Assembly (NCBI RefSeq): GCF_003326755.1
Contig: NZ_JPWH01000034.1
Coordinates: 1-44,170 of the forward strand
Direction: 5' to 3'
From: Thalassospira profundimaris
Lineage (GTDB): Bacteria; Pseudomonadota; Alphaproteobacteria; Rhodospirillales; Thalassospiraceae
DNA: 44,170 bases
Shown here: in pieces, positions 16,407 to 23,820 of the stretch
How the letters are laid out: the number at the start of each line of letters is the position of its first letter
Position numbering within the stretch: position 1 is the first letter of the stretch
Made by a program: the position numbers and the translations under genes
The notes under the pieces: model-generated
Seen by the model: the letters and a program-made list of their open reading frames with translations, nothing else
Told to the model about the DNA's origin: nothing
Database searches by the model: none

Positions 16407-18515
16407 CTATTTTTCGGCCAGTAGAATATCCGTTAGCGGTTTTAACTGCCTGGCGTGTTTTTGCCAGCGGCCGATGGCGGTTGTGTAAATCGGTTCGCGC
16501 ACCTGGTTAACGCTGGCAGTTCGGATGCTGCGGGCTGATGTGTAAAATTCAAGGCAGGCCGCATTCCAGGGCAGGCCGATAAAATCGGTCAGGCGGCGGG
16601 CTTGTCCTTCCAGGTCGGCGACGGTCTTTTCGTAATCGATTTCGATGAAGTTTTCGGGTGGTAAAATGCTGCGCCAATGTGCCATTAATTCCTGATAGGC
16701 CAGATAAAACGCGCCCAGCTCTTCCAGGTCATAGCAAAACAACTGTTCTGCCGTGAACAGTTTGCTATAGCAGGACAGGCAGGTATCAATCGGGTCGCGA
16801 CGGCAATGAATGATTTTGGCATTCGGAAACATCGCATGGATCAGCCCGACATAGAGGAAATTGGCAGGCATTTTATCAACATGATAGCGGCAGGTTCCGG
16901 CATTTTCCTGCGCCATTGTCAGATAATTTTCTGCCATTTCGGCGAGCCGGGCCGGGCTTGAACTGGCAACAAATTGCGGGTAGGGGCCAGCTTCCTCTAT
17001 GATGTTTTGCAGTTTCGTAAGCTCCCCGGCCGGAAAAATATCGGGATGCGCACCCAGTATTTGTTCGGTCAGGGTGGTGCCAGAGCGCGGCATGCCAACA
17101 ATGAAAACCGGCATTTGCGATGTATTCCCCTGACCGGCATGGTTTTGCAGCCAGTCCTCTGTCATGGTCGCAGCAATATGGCGCATCCAGTCGCGGGTTT
17201 TATCCACGTCAAACTGGAATGTTTTGCGTTTCATCTGGTTGGCACGGGTCAGATGGTCAAACGCCGTTTTGGAGGCACCGGTATCCAGGTGAACCTTGCC
17301 CAGCAGAAAATACAGCATCATCTCGTCGTCAACCGACAGGCTGAATTCGCCCTTTTCATATTGCGCCTTCAGGGCCAACAGGGCCTTATAATCGGCATCC
17401 CTGGACCGGAAGGATTTAAGGTCGGCAAGGTCATTCCAGGCGGCAAGACAGCGCGGGTTGCGGGCCAGAATGTCGCGCAAGGCGGCGACCGCCTGCTGCT
17501 TTTTCCCGCGAATCATATAAAGCCGGGCGACGTTCAATTGCGCCTGTTCCTGCTCGCGCCCCGGCAGGGTTGCGGCCTTGCGATAGGCGGTCAGGGCATC
17601 GTCAATTTTGTCCTGTTCATGCAAAATTTCGCCCAGGGCGTTATGTGCAGCGGCCAGATGCGGGGCTATTTCAATAGCACGCGTGATGGATTTCAGCGCG
17701 GGGTCAAGCGCACCCCGGCCCCGCAGAAGCTTGGCGCGCGCAATCAGGGCAGACGGGTGGTCCGGCGCAAAATGAAGCAGACTGTCCAGACGGCGCATCG
17801 CTGCGCCGGAATTGTTGCGCTTAAGCTCCAGGTCAACAAAATTGGTATAGGCATCAATCAGTTGTGGATTGATCTCCAGCGCCTCGCGCAGATGGCTGTC
17901 CGCCGCGTCATAGTGGCCCTGTCGTGTCAGCAAATGGGCCAGATTACTATGTGCCTCGGCATAATTGGGATGCAGGTCAAGCGCGGTCTGGTAATGCGTA
18001 AGGGCATCGTCATATCGCCCGCTTAACAGCAGCGTATTGGCCAGATTATTGCGGGCTTCCGGGTTTTCCGGTTCCAGGTCAACGACCTTTTCCAGGCACG
18101 AAACGGCCTCGGCAAGTTTGTTTTCTTCCTGCAGGATAATACCCAGATTATTCCATCCCCCCACATAATCCGGTGCTTTGGTAACGGCCTTGCGCGCGGC
18201 GGCCTCTGCCTCGGCCAAATAACCCTGCTGGCGGCAAATTTCGGCGCGATTTGCCAGATAAACGCCCGGTGCATAATCCGGCTGGCAGGCCTTGCGCATG
18301 TAATCCAGCGCCAGAGCGGGTTGTTGATAGGCGTGCGCAATCAGACCCAGCAAATGAAAACATTCAATTTGTTGGGGCGAAACATCAAGAACGCGACGGG
18401 CCAGTATTTCCGCCTGTTGTGCCTGGCCGGCATTCCAGTGGGCATAGGCGCGTTCAATGGCCTGGGGGATGGTAAGCTGTTCGTCGTTTGAACCCGTTTG
18501 ATCTGTAGAGGCCAT
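16407..18515 (-). CDS. TPR-repeat sulfotransferase family protein
   Basis: This 702-residue protein has about ten TPR units in residues 15-400 (for example EAVSCLEKVVDLEPENPEARNN split over repeats). A sulfotransferase domain follows from about 465. Its PAPS-binding loop is FIVGMPRSGTTLTEQI (about 470-485), a 3'-phosphate site lies in CRRDPIDTCLSCYSKLF (about 567-585), and there is a distal YEKTVADLEGQARRLTDFIGL segment. These enzymes move sulfate from PAPS to a hydroxyl or amine group. Bacterial TPR-fused forms have mostly unknown acceptors, perhaps proteins or surface glycans. GGGA lies eight bases before the start on the minus strand. It is convergent with the lipoprotein hydrolase, and no terminator is visible in the 4-bp gap. 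Confidence 0.9.
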   Translation of the reverse strand: MASTDQTGSNDEQLTIPQAIERAYAHWNAGQAQQAEILARRVLDVSPQQIECFHLLGLIAHAYQQPALALDYMRKACQPDYAPGVYLANRAEICRQQGYLAEAEAAARKAVTKAPDYVGGWNNLGIILQEENKLAEAVSCLEKVVDLEPENPEARNNLANTLLLSGRYDDALTHYQTALDLHPNYAEAHSNLAHLLTRQGHYDAADSHLREALEINPQLIDAYTNFVDLELKRNNSGAAMRRLDSLLHFAPDHPSALIARAKLLRGRGALDPALKSITRAIEIAPHLAAAHNALGEILHEQDKIDDALTAYRKAATLPGREQEQAQLNVARLYMIRGKKQQAVAALRDILARNPRCLAAWNDLADLKSFRSRDADYKALLALKAQYEKGEFSLSVDDEMMLYFLLGKVHLDTGASKTAFDHLTRANQMKRKTFQFDVDKTRDWMRHIAATMTEDWLQNHAGQGNTSQMPVFIVGMPRSGTTLTEQILGAHPDIFPAGELTKLQNIIEEAGPYPQFVASSSPARLAEMAENYLTMAQENAGTCRYHVDKMPANFLYVGLIHAMFPNAKIIHCRRDPIDTCLSCYSKLFTAEQLFCYDLEELGAFYLAYQELMAHWRSILPPENFIEIDYEKTVADLEGQARRLTDFIGLPWNAACLEFYTSARSIRTASVNQVREPIYTTAIGRWQKHARQLKPLTDILLAEK

Positions 18516-18640
18516 CGTTTTTTCCCACGCTGGGCACGGGCGATCCGGTGCCTGTTTCGCAATGTATTTTTTGGTTTTTATCAGTTTTGCACCCGCTGTG
18601 AAACCGGGCTTCTGGTGTGATGTCGGTCATGCTGGCGAGA

Positions 18641-18684
18641 TGACAATAAAAAAGGCGATGGATGCCCAAACATCCACCGCCTTT
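18641..18684 (-). terminator. Minus-strand terminator after the autotransporter relic
   Basis: On the minus strand a 14-bp stem with one mismatch (18671-18684 with 18651-18664) encloses TTTGGG and runs into TTTTTTATTG. It lies 16 bases past the stop codon of the relic at 18700, so it probably terminated that former gene. Confidence 0.7.
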
Positions 18685-18699
18685 ATGTTTCATCGGTGC

Positions 18700-18891
18700 C
18701 TAGAAATGCCAGGTTGTGCGGAAGGTGGCGGTTTGCGCCTGATAGCCGGAACGCAATTCACCATCATATTGCAACCGGAAATCAAGGCTGTCGCTGCTGG
18801 CAAGGCCCAGACCCAGCGACAGCTTTGTGCCATCCGCAGCCAGGCGTTCACTTTCGATACGATAGGCCGTGCCGCCAATCTGCCCGGTGGT
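18700..18891 (-). pseudogene. Relic of an autotransporter beta-barrel C-terminus
   Basis: The minus strand holds 63 codons without a start, ending at TAG 18700-18702. They read as alternating polar/hydrophobic strands: GTKLSLGLGLASSDSLDFRL, then QYDGELRSGYQAQTATFRTT and a terminal WHF. The YDGEL...GY...ATFRTTWHF ending, with a final aromatic residue, is the classic last-strand signature of type V autotransporter barrels recognised by BAM. An in-frame stop at 18892-18894 cuts the upstream part, and no passenger or signal sequence is present nearby. Only the 3' tail of a once larger gene seems to remain. It sits between the sulfotransferase gene and the AraC cluster that precedes the giant adhesin. 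Confidence 0.65.
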
Positions 18892-19190
18892 TTAAAGGGC
18901 CATGTCGTTTTTAGTTTAACCCCAAAACTCGAAAACGGTCGCACTGCTGGCATATCGGCCAGTTTTTGCAGGGTGAAGGTTTGGCGACCTTTTATACCAT
19001 TAGTTCATAGCCATTGGGGTAATTGTCTACGTTTGAAGTATAGGGGGCGATATGTGCCATAGCTTTGGCTGGCAGATTTGTTTTTAAAATGATACCAAAA
19101 CCGGTCTGCTGAACAGCCCCTCAGGTAAAGAGGCAGAAAAACCGGGTTGATCACGCTGTTTAGGTAAAACAGTTTTAGTGGAACTGGCCG
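18892..19190. other. Non-coding stretch before the first AraC gene
   Basis: No convincing gene is visible here. The left part may hold further decayed autotransporter sequence in shifted frames on the minus strand, but I could not extend the match with confidence. The right part carries the conserved promoter-proximal block of the AraC genes: CCTC/GAGG dyad near 19119-19133 and the 17-bp dyad at 19156-19172. Confidence 0.5.
19156..19172 (+). promoter_or_regulatory. Conserved dyad before AraC gene 1
   Basis: CTGTTTAGGTAAAACAG contains CTGTTT and AAACAG as inverted arms. The same 17 bases occur before AraC genes 2 and 3, each exactly 18 nt upstream of the start codon. It is a strong candidate operator or promoter element for all three genes, possibly autoregulatory. 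Confidence 0.65.
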
Positions 19191-20282
19191 ATGTCCCCAC
19201 TTGTTATTGAAAAGTCTGTCTTTGATACACAAGGTATTGAAGAAAGGCTGCGTTATGATGTCTGGCGCGAAAGTATCTCTTGTATCTTTAATGTGGACGG
19301 TCCGCGTGAAAGCCGTGATCCAGGGACCTTCAATGCTGTCATCAAGTCGTTGCGGGTCGGCAATCTGGTGATGGCGGAAACCAGTACAGTTGCCCAGTTG
19401 TGGCAAAGAAGGCCCGTTGAAATTGTGCGCGATGGCCTGGACCATTTCATGATACAGCTATTTCTTGATGGTAGCATGACATGGAAAAACCGCTACGGAG
19501 AACATATCGCCCGGGCTGGCGACATGGTCGTCTTTGACCTTGCCTGCGAGATGCAAAGCCAGACCAGCGATTTTAGGCATGTTTCGGTTATCATTCCCCG
19601 CTCCCGGTTGATACCCTTGCTGGATCATCCCGATCACCATCATATGCAGCTTTTACCGTCGTCATTGCCACTGGCGCGAATGCTGGCTGACTATATCGTT
19701 CTGTTAAATCGCAACCTGTCAGCGATGGACGATATTACAGGGGTAGACCTGTTTCCGACAGTCGTTTCAATGGTGGCGGCGTGCCTGAATATGGTTGGAC
19801 CAGGTGGTGTGAATGACAAAGTCGCCCTGAGCGAGAATTTAACGGATTTTCGTATTCGCACTTTCATCGAAAACAATATCGGAAAGGAAGATCTGGATGT
19901 GAACCGGATTTGCGATGAATGTGGTATTTCGCGAAGTGCTCTTTATCGCTTGTTTCGGGAAGAGGGCGGGGTGCGTTATTTCCTGCGCGAGCAGCGCCTG
20001 AACAGGGCAATGCGCGAGCTGCTGGCTTATCCGGATCAACAGATTGCCATTATTGCCGCCCGAAATGGTTTTACCCATGCAAATGATTTTAGCCGCGCTT
20101 TTCGTCGGCGTTTTGGGATGACGCCCCGGGAATTGCGCGCTGCCCATGTGGCCTATAAAGCGCAACGGGAAACAATGTCGAGTGCTGCGAACCGGGAATA
20201 TGAATTGTGGCTGCGCCAGATTGGCAATATGGCCCATCTCGGTCATGTTTCACCTTCTGGCAGCATGATCAAAGCGGTCTGA
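19191..20282 (+). CDS. AraC-family transcriptional regulator (copy 1)
   Basis: This 363-residue protein has an N-terminal sensing domain of the AraC-binding-like type (about 1-200). Its landmarks are RLRYDVWRESISCIF, VEIVRDGLDHFMIQLFLDG and an ARAGDMVVFDLA segment. A C-terminal AraC DNA-binding domain with two helix-turn-helix motifs follows from about 220 (LDVNRICDECGISRSALYRL and IAIIAARNGFTHANDFSRAF, then FRRRFGMTPRELR). Such regulators bind a small ligand and activate or repress nearby genes. The ligand is unknown. It is the first of three tandem paralogues and is the most diverged of the three. The giant adhesin gene downstream is a plausible target. Confidence 0.92.
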   Translation: MSPLVIEKSVFDTQGIEERLRYDVWRESISCIFNVDGPRESRDPGTFNAVIKSLRVGNLVMAETSTVAQLWQRRPVEIVRDGLDHFMIQLFLDGSMTWKNRYGEHIARAGDMVVFDLACEMQSQTSDFRHVSVIIPRSRLIPLLDHPDHHHMQLLPSSLPLARMLADYIVLLNRNLSAMDDITGVDLFPTVVSMVAACLNMVGPGGVNDKVALSENLTDFRIRTFIENNIGKEDLDVNRICDECGISRSALYRLFREEGGVRYFLREQRLNRAMRELLAYPDQQIAIIAARNGFTHANDFSRAFRRRFGMTPRELRAAHVAYKAQRETMSSAANREYELWLRQIGNMAHLGHVSPSGSMIKAV

Positions 20283-20763
20283 TCACTTTAATTGTTTTGC
20301 TAATGCGAAGATCCGGTTTTCCATCTCGCAAGCAACATCTTTTCAGTAGAAAGCTCGATTGTATAGCGCGGATGCGGTATACCCGATTGTCGGACCGGCA
20401 ACAAACATCAGGCTCCTGACGGACAAGATTTTTGCTAAAAAATGGCGGAAAACGTATGTTTCTTAACTTTATGATCCAAAGTGTTTTTCTTTTTCAGATG
20501 GCTGGCTATCCAAATGTCGACCTGATATAGTGGGTTCAACTGTCGTGAAGCTTAACTGATTGGATAGGGAAGATCCCTTCTCGGTTCGGTATCCTGATGA
20601 TGGGCAAAAATGGTTTGCATATTTGTCAGGGTGTCTGACGGGGGGTGTTTGTTCCTGATGCCGCTTGGACCTTCACACGATAAAAAATATCCCTCAGGTA
20701 GAGGGAAAGAAAGTTGGGACTGATCATTCTGTTTAGGTAAAACAGTAGTGATGGAAGGGATCC
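20283..20763. other. Spacer between AraC copies 1 and 2
   Basis: No gene is seen in these 481 bases. The block TGTTTTTCTTTTT...CAGA..GCTGG.TATC near 20482-20511 recurs at about 23603-23633 after copy 3, so the duplicated unit included downstream sequence. A perfect CCCTC/GAGGG dyad (20691-20705) and the 17-bp dyad close the spacer. Confidence 0.55.
20729..20745 (+). promoter_or_regulatory. Conserved dyad before AraC gene 2
   Basis: This is an identical copy of CTGTTTAGGTAAAACAG, again 18 nt from the start codon. It is preceded by CTGATCATT, also present before copy 3, and 24 bases after the CCCTC-AGGTA-GAGGG dyad (20691-20705), a probable second element. Confidence 0.65.
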
Positions 20764-21822
20764 ATGCCCACACATGTGATCGAAAAATCAGTCTTTGATA
20801 CGTCCCGTATCGAAGAAAGACTGCGTTATGATGTCTGGCGCGAGAGCATTTCCTGCGTTTTTGACGTTGATGCGCCGCGCGAGAACCGTGATCCGCGCCG
20901 CTTCAACGTGACGATTAATGCTCTTCGTGTTGGTGATTTGATGTTGTCGGACATGCGCAGTGTGGCGCAATTCTGGCAGCGCCGTGCGGTAGAAATTGCG
21001 CGGGACGGGCTGGATCACTTCATGTTTCAGCTTTTTCTGGAGGGGAGTGCCGCCTGGGAAGACCGTTATGGGCAGCATACTGCGCGTGCCGGAGACATTC
21101 TGGTGTTTGACCTGGCGCGCGAAATGCAATCGGTGACGACGGATCTGCGGCATCTGACGCTGATTATTCCGCGTCATCATATTGTGCCTTTGTTAAATCA
21201 TCCCGATCAGCATAACATGCGCATCTTGCCGGCCTCGATGCCAATCGTACAGATGCTGGCAGAATATATCATGTTGCTGAACCGCAATTTACCACTGATC
21301 GACAAAGTGGACGGCAACGATCTGATGCCCGCCGTGACCGCGATGGTGGCATCCTGCCTCAACAGTTTTGGGCCAGTTGGCCGTAATGCGGGCGCATCAA
21401 CAAACGATGACCTGGTCAATTTTCGTATCCGGTCTTTTATCCGGCAAAATCTGGGTAATCCGGATCTTGATGTGAACCGGATTTGTGACGCCTGCGGGAT
21501 TTCGCGCAGTGCCCTCTATCGCCTGTTTCAGGAGGAGGGTGGGGTGCGTCATTTTCTGCGCGAGCAACGTCTGGACAAGGCAATGCGGGATTTGCTGGCG
21601 CAATCCGATACGCAAATTGCCGTGATCGCGCGTGAAAACGGATTTAGCCACGCCAATGATTTCAGCCGTGCCTTTCGGCGCCGATTTGGTATGACGCCAC
21701 GTGAATTGCGAAGCAGCCGGATGGACCATGACACAGGCAGGTATGTATCCTCGCGCAAGACGGGCCCCGAATATGAAAACTGGCTGCGCAAGCTTGGCGT
21801 GACGATCGATACGGCGTTTTAA
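20764..21822 (+). CDS. AraC-family transcriptional regulator (copy 2)
   Basis: This 352-residue paralogue of the flanking regulators has the same layout: a sensing domain (RLRYDVWRESISCVFDVDAP, VEIARDGLDHFMFQLFLEG, ARAGDILVFDLAREM) and a C-terminal double helix-turn-helix (LDVNRICDACGISRSALYRL, IAVIARENGFSHANDFSRAF, RFGMTPRELR). The DNA-binding half is almost identical to that of copy 3, so the two probably recognise the same sites. The sensing halves differ more, which could mean different ligands. The start at ATG 20764 has GGAAGGGA just upstream. Confidence 0.92.
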   Translation: MPTHVIEKSVFDTSRIEERLRYDVWRESISCVFDVDAPRENRDPRRFNVTINALRVGDLMLSDMRSVAQFWQRRAVEIARDGLDHFMFQLFLEGSAAWEDRYGQHTARAGDILVFDLAREMQSVTTDLRHLTLIIPRHHIVPLLNHPDQHNMRILPASMPIVQMLAEYIMLLNRNLPLIDKVDGNDLMPAVTAMVASCLNSFGPVGRNAGASTNDDLVNFRIRSFIRQNLGNPDLDVNRICDACGISRSALYRLFQEEGGVRHFLREQRLDKAMRDLLAQSDTQIAVIARENGFSHANDFSRAFRRRFGMTPRELRSSRMDHDTGRYVSSRKTGPEYENWLRKLGVTIDTAF

Positions 21823-22424
21823 AGGCGATGGATCGCACATTTTGCGCGGGATAACCGGAAAATAGTTTCATGTGCCCTATTTCCCGCGAACATCCGGGAA
21901 ATGTCGGTGGTGGATGAATTTCTACCGGGATGTAAAGGCTGTTGTTTCTTTGCCAGCAAACAGGCGATCGGCAAGGCCTGCTTGCTGGCGCAAATGTCGT
22001 ATGATTTGGCGTGTATTTGCCGATGGGCAGTGGGTGCCTATGGTTGTAGTCTTTTTCAATGAAATGGTGATTGTGCCTTGTCAATTTCCTATCGCAAAGA
22101 TCAGGAACTTTACCAAATCCGAGTTTTATCTTTCGGGTGGTGCAAATTTTTCAGGTTCTCTCAATAGTAGTGCAGATTGATCTTCCTTAATTCTTGCGGA
22201 ATGTCTGTCGACATTAATAAACCTGGCTTATTTTTATTTGGAATTCACTACTTTAGGATAGGTTTGATAATTTGCAAGTATGGGTTTCTTTGTTTGTCTG
22301 GTACCCGTTTGGTGAAAATGGTACAAAAAATGAACTGAAATAATAATACTTCTCAAGTAGAGGGGTGGAATCAGTTCGGACTGATCATTCTGTTTAGGTA
22401 AAACAGTTGTGAGGGAAGGAATTC
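21823..22424. other. Spacer between AraC copies 2 and 3
   Basis: These 602 bases contain no gene I can support; short open frames have no ribosome-binding site or family likeness. The left end (near 21850-21880) resembles the sequence after copy 3 (near 23515-23540), consistent with tandem duplication. The right end is AT-rich and carries the conserved upstream block of copy 3. Confidence 0.5.
22390..22406 (+). promoter_or_regulatory. Conserved dyad before AraC gene 3
   Basis: This is the third exact copy of CTGTTTAGGTAAAACAG, 18 nt from ATG 22425. The upstream companion dyad is degenerate here (TCTCAAGTAGAGG at about 22351-22363) and sits two bases further away than in copies 1 and 2. Confidence 0.65.
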
Positions 22425-23462
22425 ATGCCCGTTGATGCGATCAGGAGAGCATTCTTCGATACCGCCCGTATTGAAGAACGCCTGCGTTATGATGTCTGGC
22501 GCGAGACGGTCTCCTGCGTTTTTGACGTCGATGCGGTGCGCGAGACGCGTGATCCACGCCGTTTTAATGGCAGGGTTGGCTCCGTTTGCGCCGGTGATCT
22601 GATTTTGTCGGATGTCACTGCTGTGGCGCAATTCTGGCAGCGGCGTCCCCTTGAAATTGCACGCGACGGGCTGGATCATTTCATGATTCAACTGTTTCTG
22701 AATGGGGCTGCGGCCTGGGAAGACCGCTCCGGGCAACATGTTGTGCGTGCGGGAGACATTCTGGTATTTGATCTTGCTTGCGAGCTCAAATCGCAGGCCA
22801 CGGATTTAAGGCATCTGACGCTGATTATTCCGCGCCACTATATTGCGCCTTTGTTGAACCATCCTGATCAGCACACTATTCGGGTTTTGCCTTCATCCTT
22901 GCCGATTGTGCGGATGCTGGCGGAATATTTGATTTTGCTGAATCGCAATTTGCCGTTGCTTGACAGCGTGGACAGTGATGGCTTGATGCCTGCTGTCGCC
23001 GCGATGGTGGCATCCTGTCTGAACAGTTTTGAACCAATTGGTCGCAAGGCGGAGGCATCAGCAAACGAGGATCTCGCCGATTTTCGTATTCGGTCCTTTA
23101 TTCGGCAAAATCTCGATAATCCCGATCTTGATGTGAACCAGATTTGTGATGCCTGCGGTATTTCACGCAGTGCAATATACCGCCTGTTCCAGGAAGAAGG
23201 CGGGGTGCGTCACTTTCTGCGTGAACAGCGGCTGAAAAAGGCGATGCGGGATTTGCTGGCGCACTCCGATACGCAAATTGCCGTGATTGCGCGCAAAAAC
23301 GGTTTTAGCCACGCCAATGATTTCAGCCGTGCCTTTCGGTGTCGGTTTGGTATGACGCCGCGCGAATTGCGCAATAGTCAGGCGGGATATGATCAGGACG
23401 TGCAGCCATTCTCGCGGGAGGCCGGGCGCGAATGTGAAGACTGGTTGCATCAGATTGGCTGA
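22425..23462 (+). CDS. AraC-family transcriptional regulator (copy 3)
   Basis: This 345-residue member of the tandem trio has a sensing domain with RLRYDVWRETVSCVFDVDAV, LEIARDGLDHFMIQLFLNG and VRAGDILVFDLACEL. Its C-terminal domain has LDVNQICDACGISRSAIYRL, IAVIARKNGFSHANDFSRAF and RFGMTPRELR. GAGGGAAGGA lies just before ATG 22425. It is the closest of the three to the giant adhesin gene (358 bp upstream), so it is the first candidate for direct control of that gene. No copy of the 17-bp dyad is seen before the adhesin, however. Confidence 0.92.
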   Translation: MPVDAIRRAFFDTARIEERLRYDVWRETVSCVFDVDAVRETRDPRRFNGRVGSVCAGDLILSDVTAVAQFWQRRPLEIARDGLDHFMIQLFLNGAAAWEDRSGQHVVRAGDILVFDLACELKSQATDLRHLTLIIPRHYIAPLLNHPDQHTIRVLPSSLPIVRMLAEYLILLNRNLPLLDSVDSDGLMPAVAAMVASCLNSFEPIGRKAEASANEDLADFRIRSFIRQNLDNPDLDVNQICDACGISRSAIYRLFQEEGGVRHFLREQRLKKAMRDLLAHSDTQIAVIARKNGFSHANDFSRAFRCRFGMTPRELRNSQAGYDQDVQPFSREAGRECEDWLHQIG

Positions 23463-23820
23463 ACAGTTGCATGGCGGGGCAGGTGCGGTGGTCTGCCGCA
23501 TTCACGTTGATGGTCGGGAAATAACATCATGTGTCGAAAGAGTGGTCCATTTGCCCGGTTTATCGCCGTAAAAGATGAATTTTTCTAACAAGATGTCCCA
23601 GCTGTTTTTCTTTTTCCAGAAAGCTGGGTATCTATAGGATCTGCGCGGTGACGTAAGCGTCGCGTTGTCTATACGGCAATTCTGCAGGCCGGTGCTGTTG
23701 GTTTTATCGACAAAAATCAACCGTCTGACACGGGTGTTTGGTGCCGGTTAATAAATGTCTGGGGATTTTGAGGTCACGAAATGACTGTCATTTTGTGGCA
23801 CATATGGGGGAAGTGACGAG
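23463..23820. other. Spacer upstream of the giant adhesin gene
   Basis: No gene is visible in these 358 bases. The left part resembles sequence found after AraC copy 1 (23602-23633 with 20481-20511). The phrase GTCTGACACGGGTGTTTG near 23724 also echoes GTCTGACGGGGGGTGTTTG near 20633. The right end holds the adhesin's ribosome-binding site and a palindrome. Confidence 0.5.
23779..23793. promoter_or_regulatory. Palindrome before the adhesin gene, possible operator
   Basis: AAATGAC and GTCATTT are perfect inverted arms around a single T, 27 bp upstream of ATG 23821. It may be a repressor or activator site, or a small leader hairpin. No -10/-35 boxes could be assigned. Confidence 0.35.

Noticed and set aside
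16974..18026. Plus-strand 350-codon open frame opposite the TPR-sulfotransferase
   Set aside because: The minus strand encodes TPR repeats and a PAPS-binding loop; the plus-strand frame has no motif and reflects codon bias.
21872..22180. 102-codon open frame between AraC copies 2 and 3
   Set aside because: No ribosome-binding site, odd Trp/Arg-rich composition and no likeness to a known protein; probably chance.
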